Of a stretch of DNA of 64,000 nucleotides, positions 58,092 to 64,000 are shown one piece after another (the first letter of the stretch is position 1; each line of letters opens with the position of its first letter). This DNA comes from Rossellomorea marisflavi. GTDB lineage: Bacteria > Bacillota > Bacilli > Bacillales > Bacillaceae_B. The DNA lies in assembly GCF_001274775.1 (NCBI RefSeq), contig NZ_LGUE01000001.1, positions 900,334-964,333 on the forward strand. The letters run 5' to 3'. The translations under genes and the position numbers were made by a program. Below the pieces are notes generated by a model that saw nothing but the letters and a program-made list of their open reading frames with translations, was not told the DNA's origin and did not search any database.

Positions 58092-58322
58092 ATGCCCAAC
58101 ATGGAATCCAAAGGTCCTTATTACGGGCAGGCAACGGCTCCCGATGCCTCCTACGCCTATGGACCGTTTTCCCTTGCATCGTTCTATCCACCTGTTCCAA
58201 GAAGGCCCGGTGCCCCCGTTCTGACGCCAAAGGGAGTGGGCTATGGTTGCTACACGGGACCAGGTCGATATGGAACGGTATTAGGTCAGGGAACCCCGTT
58301 TTTTTACGTCAGCCTGGCATAA
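58092..58322 (+). CDS. Gly/Pro/Tyr-rich small protein
   Basis: A 76-residue protein with many Gly, Pro, Tyr and Phe and few charged residues (SYAYGPFSLASFYPPVPRR, GVGYGCYTGPGRYGTVLGQG). GAGAGGAGGGAACTC before the ATG is one of the strongest ribosome sites in the window, so it is surely translated. The composition recalls spore coat or crust proteins, which is only a suggestion. It is followed by a terminator. Confidence 0.75.
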   Translation: MPNMESKGPYYGQATAPDASYAYGPFSLASFYPPVPRRPGAPVLTPKGVGYGCYTGPGRYGTVLGQGTPFFYVSLA

Positions 58323-58324
58323 AG

Positions 58325-58357
58325 AAAGCCATGCAGGATCAAACCTGCATGGCTTTT
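58325..58357. terminator. Bidirectional terminator
   Basis: AAAGCCATGCAGG, ATCAAA, CCTGCATGGCTTTTT, between the convergent small gene and the TetR gene. Confidence 0.92.
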
Positions 58358-58362
58358 TGCAT

Positions 58363-59238
58363 CTAATCAAAAAACGAATGGATAAGAAGATTCAATTTGT
58401 CCAGGGCTTCCTGGGGGAATCGGTCGTTTTGGCGCAGTGTGTCCATCGCACTCTCGACAAGGAAGCGGCGGGGCTTCGGATGATGAAGCATTTCATCACG
58501 AATGAATTCAAGGAGCTCTGTATATCTAGGCGTATCACATAGCGGCTGCTGCTTCATGGAGAGGATGGCATGATGGAGTTCTTTCTGGAAATCAGGATCC
58601 TGATCCCGGAAGTCTGGCATCCATTGATCGATCAACTCATAATCGAAGAGCTGCTCTCTGGACTCGGCGGCTTCCTCTACTACCCGGACAATGCGGTTGA
58701 CGCTATACTGGACGACGGAATGAAGATTGGCATCTGATCCTTCGAACGCGAAGGAATGATACTTGAGGTTCTGGTGAAGAATACCGATGAACATAATCGT
58801 GCAATCGAGCAGATACGTCTTATTCTCCTCGCCGAACAAATCAATGAACCGCTGATAGTACCAACGGAGCATGCGCAGTTGGCCGCGATGGAAGAACTCC
58901 TTCAAATCCTCATCATGGAGAACGACCACTTCATCGAATAACGTCAATAGCTTGTTCGAGCGGTTCGTTGCCACCTGTAGTTCGATCTGTTGGATGAAGA
59001 TATCGAGATCATCGGCACTCTGTCCGATGAGGAGATCGTTCCTCTCCTTTTCCAGCTTGATATATATGGATTTGAACAGTTCCATCAATAATTCATTCTT
59101 GGATGAAAAATAGTTATAGAATGTACCTTTGGAAATACCGCTGTAATTCAGGATATCCTGTATGCTCGTGGCCAGGAAACCTTTTTCGATAAAGAGCTGA
59201 TGAGACATTTTTATCACGTGCAACTTACGGTCTTTCAT
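58363..59238 (-). CDS. TetR-family transcriptional regulator
   Basis: A 291-residue regulator, longer than the typical 190-210, with the helix-turn-helix TSIQDILNYSGISKGTFYNYF near residue 25 and a large alpha-helical ligand domain extended at the C terminus (from YELIDQWMPDF). It is divergent from a DHA2 efflux gene, the usual arrangement of a drug-responsive repressor and its target. Confidence 0.9.
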   Translation of the reverse strand: MKDRKLHVIKMSHQLFIEKGFLATSIQDILNYSGISKGTFYNYFSSKNELLMELFKSIYIKLEKERNDLLIGQSADDLDIFIQQIELQVATNRSNKLLTLFDEVVVLHDEDLKEFFHRGQLRMLRWYYQRFIDLFGEENKTYLLDCTIMFIGILHQNLKYHSFAFEGSDANLHSVVQYSVNRIVRVVEEAAESREQLFDYELIDQWMPDFRDQDPDFQKELHHAILSMKQQPLCDTPRYTELLEFIRDEMLHHPKPRRFLVESAMDTLRQNDRFPQEALDKLNLLIHSFFD

Positions 59239-59333
59239 ACAATCATCCTTTATACATAAACTACCTGTCTAGTTGTAATAGTACCGCAAATACACGGGTT
59301 CTACAAACCATTACGCAACCCGGAATTTTATGA

Positions 59334-59362
59334 TTGCAAATTATAAACCAGTGGTATATGAT
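59334..59362 (+). promoter_or_regulatory. Promoter of the second efflux gene
   Basis: TTGCAA (59334-59339), 17 bases, TATGAT (59357-59362). Confidence 0.65.
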
Positions 59363-59380
59363 GTACTTTGTGAAACAGAA

Positions 59381-59396
59381 GTCTAATAAATTAGAC
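59381..59396. promoter_or_regulatory. Palindromic operator candidate
   Basis: GTCTAATAAATTAGAC: perfect 7-bp arms, about 12 bases after the predicted transcription start and 20 bases before the MFS start codon. A GTCTAG half-site also lies at 59267-59272 near the TetR start. Confidence 0.6.
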
Positions 59397-59416
59397 CCGT
59401 AGTACAGGAGGAGAAA

Positions 59417-60955
59417 ATGGAACAGAAAATTAATGCAACAGGTAAACGCCCCCCTTATGGAATCATTGCCATTTTAATGATTGGAGCTTTTATCACGTTT
59501 CTAAACAATACACTATTGAACATTGCACTGCCATCTATCATGAAGGACATGGAGGTAGAACCGTCCACCGTCCAATGGCTGGCAACAGGCTTCATGCTTG
59601 TGAACGGGATCTTGATTCCGGCAACAGCATTCCTGATCCAGAAATATTCCGTCCGACGCCTGTTCCTCGCAGCCATGCTGCTCTTCACAGCAGGTACGGT
59701 ACTCGCAGGTACTGCTGAGATCTTCCCGGTACTGCTCGGCGGAAGGATGCTTCAAGCATCAGGTTCTGCCATCATGATGCCGCTACTCATGAACGTCATG
59801 CTCGTAAGCTTCCCGGTTGAGAAGAGGGGAGCGGCTATGGGAGTGTTCGGATTGATCCTCATGTTCGCTCCGGCAATCGGTCCGACTCTATCCGGGTGGA
59901 TCATCGAACATTATGACTGGAGGATGCTCTTCCATTTCATCACGCCGATTGCGATTGTCGTGCTACTGATCGGTTTCTTCAGACTCAAGGATAAAAAAGA
60001 GAAGCTTGCCATGAGATTGGATCTTTTCTCATTGCTCCTATCAAGCATCGGATTCGGTGGAATCCTATACGGCTTCAGTTCTGCAGGGGACAAAGGCTGG
60101 GATAGCCCATATGTATATGGATCGATTGCCATTGGTGTGATTTCCCTTGTCATCTTCATCATCAAGCAGTCACGTCAAGAACGTCCGATGTTGAACTTTA
60201 AAGTGTATCGCTACCCGATGTTCGCCCTTTCTTCAGCGATTGCCATGGTCGTCAATATGGCGTTGTTCTCAGGAATGATCTTGTTGCCGATCTATGTACA
60301 GACACTTCGGGGTATTTCACCGATGGATGCCGGACTGCTTCTGTTGCCGGGTGCGATCATCATGGCGATCATGTCACCGATCACCGGTCGTCTCTTCGAT
60401 AAATTCGGTGGACGCATCCTTGCCATGACAGGTTTGACGATTACAGTGGTCACGACCTATGCATTCAGCAAATTGACACTTGATACTACGTACACCCATT
60501 TGATCATCCTTTATTCCGTACGCATGCTTGGAATGTCCATGGTCATGATGCCTGTATCCACAAATGGATTGAATCAGCTTCCTGCACGTTATTATCCCCA
60601 TGGTACAGCGATGAATAATACGCTGAACCAGGTGGCAGGTGCCATCGGTACGGCATTATTGGTAACGGTCATGTCAACGCGTACCACGACGCACGGGGAA
60701 GAGCTCGCTGCTGAAGCCCTTCAGAAGGCAACAAGTGGTCAACCGACGGCTGCAGCCATGGCCGAGATGAAAGCCCAGATCGGTATGCAGGCGATGCTCG
60801 AAGGAATCAATGATGCATTCCTCGTAGCAACCTTCATAGCCGGTGTAGCATTGATCCTTTCGTTCTTCATCAAACGTGCCACGCCTTCTCCGGATCCGGA
60901 GGGGGCACCTCAGACGAACGAACCGAAAGCAACAACCAAGCTGGCTGAAAATTGA
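59417..60955 (+). CDS. DHA2-type multidrug MFS transporter
   Basis: A 512-residue, 14-helix efflux protein, a paralog of the one at 51915-53375 (compare MFAPAIGPTLSGWI and STNGLNQLPARYYPHGTAMN). It has a longer C-terminal cytoplasmic tail (KRATPSPDPEGAPQTNEPK). AGGAGGAGAAA precedes the ATG. Control by the divergent TetR protein is likely. Substrates unknown. Confidence 0.92.
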   Translation: MEQKINATGKRPPYGIIAILMIGAFITFLNNTLLNIALPSIMKDMEVEPSTVQWLATGFMLVNGILIPATAFLIQKYSVRRLFLAAMLLFTAGTVLAGTAEIFPVLLGGRMLQASGSAIMMPLLMNVMLVSFPVEKRGAAMGVFGLILMFAPAIGPTLSGWIIEHYDWRMLFHFITPIAIVVLLIGFFRLKDKKEKLAMRLDLFSLLLSSIGFGGILYGFSSAGDKGWDSPYVYGSIAIGVISLVIFIIKQSRQERPMLNFKVYRYPMFALSSAIAMVVNMALFSGMILLPIYVQTLRGISPMDAGLLLLPGAIIMAIMSPITGRLFDKFGGRILAMTGLTITVVTTYAFSKLTLDTTYTHLIILYSVRMLGMSMVMMPVSTNGLNQLPARYYPHGTAMNNTLNQVAGAIGTALLVTVMSTRTTTHGEELAAEALQKATSGQPTAAAMAEMKAQIGMQAMLEGINDAFLVATFIAGVALILSFFIKRATPSPDPEGAPQTNEPKATTKLAEN

Positions 60956-60962
60956 TGTGATT

Positions 60963-60995
60963 ACCGATGGACTTTCCAGGTCCATCGGTTTTTTG
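60963..60995 (+). terminator. Terminator of the second efflux gene
   Basis: ACCGATGGAC, TTTCCAG, GTCCATCGGTTTTTT. Confidence 0.92.
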
Positions 60996-61049
60996 TTGGA
61001 TGTTGGAACGAGGGAAGGAGAGGAGCGGGGCTTATGCGTAATAAAGACT

Positions 61050-61080
61050 AAAGGGAACTTCCATTTGGAAGTTCCCTTTA
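61050..61080 (-). terminator. Terminator of the CsbD-family gene
   Basis: AAAGGGAACTTCC, 4-base loop, GGAAGTTCCCTTT; in minus orientation followed by AGTCTTTATT. Confidence 0.82.
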
Positions 61081-61091
61081 TGTATGTCTGC

Positions 61092-61262
61092 TTATTTTTT
61101 GAAGGATTCCTTCATATCACCATACGCTTCCTTCGCTTTCCCTTTCCCTTTTTCCATGCGTCCTTTTGTTTCAAGGGATTTATCATCCGTTGCTTTTCCC
61201 ATTTGCTTTTTAGCTTCACCTTTGTCCTGTTCTACGTTTCCTTTTACTTGATCTTTATTCAT
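61092..61262 (-). CDS. CsbD family stress protein
   Basis: A 56-residue, highly charged, probably helical protein: MNKDQVKGNVEQDKGEAKKQ and KGKGKAKEAYGDMKES, the CsbD signature. CsbD proteins are abundant general stress proteins of unknown mechanism. ATG 61262 follows AAGGAGGTAATCGAC; the longer frame to 61289 runs through that site. A sigma-B-type promoter stands in front. Confidence 0.92.
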   Translation of the reverse strand: MNKDQVKGNVEQDKGEAKKQMGKATDDKSLETKGRMEKGKGKAKEAYGDMKESFKK

Positions 61263-61294
61263 GTCGATTACCTCCTTAATAAGATACATCTTAT

Positions 61295-61318
61295 TTACCC
61301 CTTTTTTTAGATCTAAAC
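61295..61318 (-). promoter_or_regulatory. Sigma-B promoter of the CsbD-family gene
   Basis: On the minus strand GTTTAG (61318-61313), 12 bases, GGGTAA (61300-61295), fitting GTTTWW-N12-15-GGGWAW with one -35 mismatch. Confidence 0.65.
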
Positions 61319-61461
61319 CCTATTGATTCAAATTTCATCCGGCAATCATGGCAGCGGTCATCTTGAAATGAATATAGGAGATGTAAAGGAGTTGTGGTAC
61401 ACATAAAGCGCCGTAAACAGTACATCACTGCTATTCGTTTCCACCTTCCATATGCTCCTTA

Positions 61462-61917
61462 CTAATGGTTCACCCAGTGTGGACGAGTGCCATCGGCGAC
61501 TGTATATCCACATATGTCCGAAAGCGCCCATATGCTAAGGGATTTACCATTGAAGACGTATACCTCCGGATCCAGTGCAAGATGTTTCACCGCTTCTCCG
61601 GTAAATGCCGGGGATTCCGATGCAAGGAAGTGGGGACGGTCGAGGCACATTCCCGCCATTTTTGTTCGGACAATTCAAGCTTGGCTTGAGCGAAGGAAGC
61701 CTGGAGTGAGGGAGAGGGCGGTGATGGTATAACCAGCCAGGTCTGTGGCGAGTGCTACGGCAAGGTGAATCGTGGAAACCTAGGCGAGGCTGTAATAAAG
61801 GTTTCCTCTGTAGCCGTAGTCCGTTCCGTCCGTGATTTCCACCATCAGACCTGAACGGTTCCTCTTCAGGAGCGGGACCGCATGGGCAAGCGTTTTGAAA
61901 TGGATGTAAACGGCCTT
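61462..61917 (-). pseudogene. Decayed short-chain dehydrogenase pseudogene
   Basis: One minus-strand frame carries recognisable SDR sequence broken by stops. From about 61917: AHAVPLLKRNRSGLMVEITD, GTDYGYRGNLYYSLA (the active-site Tyr region), then TAG in place of the expected lysine codon, VSTIHLAVALATDLAG, TALSLTPGFLRS, a TGA, then SESPAFTGEAVKHLALDPEV, NGKSLSIWALSDICGYTVAD and GTRPHW before the stop. The NAD-binding N-terminal half is missing and residues between the two halves are lost. It resembles an SDR family I know from Bacilli whose proteins end GTRPHWG-N. Confidence 0.8.
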
Positions 61918-62148
61918 TTTTTGCATGTGAAGGCCTTTAGAGAAAACATGCTGCGTATTTATTTTGGAATTACTGTAAAAAATGTCATAATTAATGATTA
62001 TTAATGGCCTAAAACCGGGAAAAGTGCCGTTTTTACGAGGGAGGGAACATTTGTTCTGTATCAGTAAGAACAATTCAGAAGGGTGGCATGCTGCTTTTGC
62101 TTTGATAGGAAAGGATAGCTTGCTGACTGTCCGTATACCCTATGTAGG
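61918..62148. other. Intergenic, no gene seen
   Basis: AT-rich stretch between the pseudogene and the VOC gene. An open minus-strand frame reaches 62073, but its sequence before the SDR-like part has no ribosome site or family resemblance. Confidence 0.55.
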
Positions 62149-62538
<390 letters not shown>

Positions 62539-62642
62539 TCATCCTTTCTCTAGTAGATGAAGGCACTTTGACATGGCCTACACCAAAACGCTTCATTATC
62601 CAGTATAATATATAAATACGAGCAATATGAAGGGGGCATTGA

Positions 62643-63119
62643 ATGGACCATATTAAAGAACTTCGAAAACGAGTTGGACACAGACCTCTTATCCTGGCAG
62701 GGGCGGTGGTGATCATTCTGAATCAACACAAGGAAATCCTCCTTCAGCAAAGAACGGACGATGACTGGGGGCTTCCGGGTGGACTGCTGGAACTGGGTGA
62801 AAGCTTGGAGGCAGCGGCGATCAGGGAAGTAAAGGAAGAAACCGGATTGGAGGTCGGGCAGCTCCAGCTACTTGGAATCCACTCTGGAGAAGACTACTAT
62901 TTCAAACTGGCAAATCAGGACGAGCTGTATTCTGTAACTGCCGTGTACGAAGCGGGTGACGTGAGGGGAAAAATGGAGAAGGACGGAAGTGAATCCATCG
63001 ATCTCAGGTATTTTTCACTCCAAAATCTCCCGATAGGACTTACCGATGAATATCTCAGCTACATAACACCCTATCTTGACCGTCTGCTTGCGGATAAAAA
63101 TAGGAACATGGAGGAATGA
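62643..63119 (+). CDS. Nudix hydrolase
   Basis: A 158-residue pyrophosphohydrolase with an intact Nudix box GLLELGESLEAAAIREVKEE followed by TGLEVG (residues about 48-73; GX5EX7REUXEEXGU). The DDDWGLPGG lead-in and C-terminal LADKNRNMEE are ordinary. It could clear oxidised nucleotides or ADP-sugars; no specificity motif is visible. Its stop overlaps the next start region, so the two genes are coupled. Confidence 0.9.
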   Translation: MDHIKELRKRVGHRPLILAGAVVIILNQHKEILLQQRTDDDWGLPGGLLELGESLEAAAIREVKEETGLEVGQLQLLGIHSGEDYYFKLANQDELYSVTAVYEAGDVRGKMEKDGSESIDLRYFSLQNLPIGLTDEYLSYITPYLDRLLADKNRNMEE

Positions 63120-63695
63120 ATGATGACAGCATCCACAAATGAACACAAGCACCTTTCTCATGAGGAGATTGATAAACTGATAAGTACGTTGAAGGATCGC
63201 TTCCATGCCCATATGCACCGACACGAAGGAATCGAATGGGAAAAGGTCGAGCAAGCCCTGAGGCAAAAGCCAGAAAAACTATGGTCATTGAATCAGATGG
63301 AGGAAACGTTTGGAGAACCAGATGTGATTGGAATAGAAGAGGGGGGCAGCTACGTGTTTTGCGATTGTTCGAAGGAAAGCCCCAAAGGTCGGAGAAGTAC
63401 CTGTTATGACTTAAAGGCGCTTGAGTCGAGGAAGAAGCACAAGCCTGAGCACAATGCCATGGATTTGGCGGCTTTCATGGGAATCGACCTACTGACCGAG
63501 GATCAATATCGCTCCATTCAAAAACTAGATGAATTCGACCTGAAGACGTCGAGTTGGATTCAGACTCCTCAGGATATAAGGAACCTTGGAGGAGCTTTAT
63601 TCTGCGATCGTCGTTACGGAAAGGTATTCGTTTATCATAACGGAGCAGAATCCTATTATGCTGCCAGGGGCTTCCGTGGTGTACTCTATATATGA
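63120..63695 (+). CDS. DUF4256 family protein
   Basis: A 191-residue soluble protein with the family's conserved parts: LWSLNQMEETFGEPDVI, YVFCDCSKESPKGRR, AAFMGIDLLTEDQYRSIQ, FDLKTSSWIQTP, GGALFCDRRYGKVFVYHNGA and SYYAARGFRG. It appears to be a single globular domain; function is unknown. Tandem ATGATG at 63120/63123 leaves the exact start open. Confidence 0.9.
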   Translation: MMTASTNEHKHLSHEEIDKLISTLKDRFHAHMHRHEGIEWEKVEQALRQKPEKLWSLNQMEETFGEPDVIGIEEGGSYVFCDCSKESPKGRRSTCYDLKALESRKKHKPEHNAMDLAAFMGIDLLTEDQYRSIQKLDEFDLKTSSWIQTPQDIRNLGGALFCDRRYGKVFVYHNGAESYYAARGFRGVLYI

Positions 63696-63721
63696 GGGAG
63701 CGGCTTCACTAGTCAAATTAC

Positions 63722-63749
63722 TGTACATGAAGGAAACCGATACGTATAA
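63722..63749 (+). promoter_or_regulatory. Possible promoter of the CorC/CNNM-type gene
   Basis: TGTACA (63722-63727), 17 bases, TATAAT (about 63745-63750). Confidence 0.5.
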
Positions 63750-63812
63750 TATGCCCTGAAGTTCATCCCAAGAGGATGGAAACGACTGAACCACTAGGAG
63801 AGTGAACGTTTT

Positions 63813-64000
63813 TTGGACGAATTACCTGTTTTATCGATTGTTATACTCATTGTGTTGATCCTGCTTTCTGCCTTTTTTTCATCAGCAGAAACGGCTTTCT
63901 CAAGTGTCAACAAAATACGATTGAAAAACTTTGCTGACGAAGGAGTCAAGGGGAGTAGAAAAGCCTATAAGATCGCAGAAGACTTCGACCGGGCCCTTTC
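63813..64000 (+). CDS. HlyC/CorC (CNNM) family transporter, N-terminal part
   Basis: The frame opens at TTG 63813, about 12 bases after AGGAG, and runs off the window end (62 codons). It begins LDELPVLSIVILIVLILLSA and FFSSAETAFSSVNKIRLKN, the first span of the DUF21/CNNM domain of magnesium efflux proteins such as MpfA. The CBS and CorC-HlyC domains would lie beyond 64000. A GTG at 63803 is in another frame. Confidence 0.82.
   Translation, partial: MDELPVLSIVILIVLILLSAFFSSAETAFSSVNKIRLKNFADEGVKGSRKAYKIAEDFDRAL

Noticed and set aside
61487-61732. Plus-strand open frames over the pseudogene
   Set aside because: They are antisense shadows of decayed SDR sequence and show no ribosome site.

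Overview
The window is a chromosomal segment of a low-to-mid GC Gram-positive endospore-former of the Bacillaceae. The evidence is strong Shine-Dalgarno sites, frequent GTG/TTG starts, U-tailed terminators and a gene set that closely matches Bacillus subtilis families (TenA/TenI/ThiO, CysH/CysP, Xpt/PbuX, PbuE, Gdh, YusW, YezD, CsbD, IDEAL proteins). My best guess is a Bacillus/Rossellomorea-like species; this is inference only. No phage, insertion sequence, CRISPR array, tRNA or rRNA is visible.

Layout. 1-309: end of a LuxR-type response regulator, then two copies of a structured repeat. 1.0-6.5 kb: TPP-riboswitch thiamine operon tenA-tenI-thiO-thiS-thiG-thiF-thiD. 6.6-8.2 kb: T-box-controlled ilvA. 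8.3-9.2 kb: a FabG-like reductase behind a FadR-like box. 9.3-17.3 kb: SAM-riboswitch sulfate assimilation and siroheme operon yezD-cysH-cysP-sat-cysC-sulfite reductase-DUF3906-sumT-sirB-sirC. 17.4-18.3 kb: an alpha/beta hydrolase. 18.4-20.5 kb: guanine-riboswitch xpt-pbuX. 20.6-22.8 kb: acyl-CoA ligase behind a probable cre site, then a glyoxalase-fold protein behind a perfect 42-bp palindrome. 23.0-26.4 kb: a four-gene osmoprotectant ABC importer. 26.4-29.0 kb: membrane protein, YusW lipoprotein, adenine-riboswitch pbuE. 29-38 kb: nitronate monooxygenase, several small P-loop kinases, HAD phosphatase, oxidoreductase, WYL regulator plus DJ-1 protein, polysaccharide deacetylase, and a hydrolase that seems to start at ATT.

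38.3-42.6 kb: katG with a PerR-like box and a two-gene Asp-box propeller/membrane operon. 42.7-45.3 kb: nitroreductase-SDR-gdh operon behind three similar 12-bp palindromes. 45.3-51.9 kb: IDEAL protein, PAS-STAS protein, YibE/F pair, YdcF protein, S58 peptidase and three tiny membrane or coiled ORFs. 51.9-61.3 kb: two drug-efflux MFS/TetR pairs, aldo/keto reductase, class B PBP, CsbD. 61.4-64 kb: a decayed SDR pseudogene, VOC protein, Nudix hydrolase, DUF4256 protein and the start of a CorC/CNNM-type transporter.

Five different cis-acting RNA regulators (TPP, T-box, SAM, guanine, adenine) lie in the first 28 kb and tie most of that half to metabolite sensing. I did not find a clear-cut new multi-gene defence or biosynthetic system. 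The most novel leads are the covarying repeat pair, the palindrome-based operators of unknown regulators, the unexplained multi-hairpin region before the PAS-STAS gene, the ATT start, and the conserved but uncharacterised small proteins in the sulfur operon.
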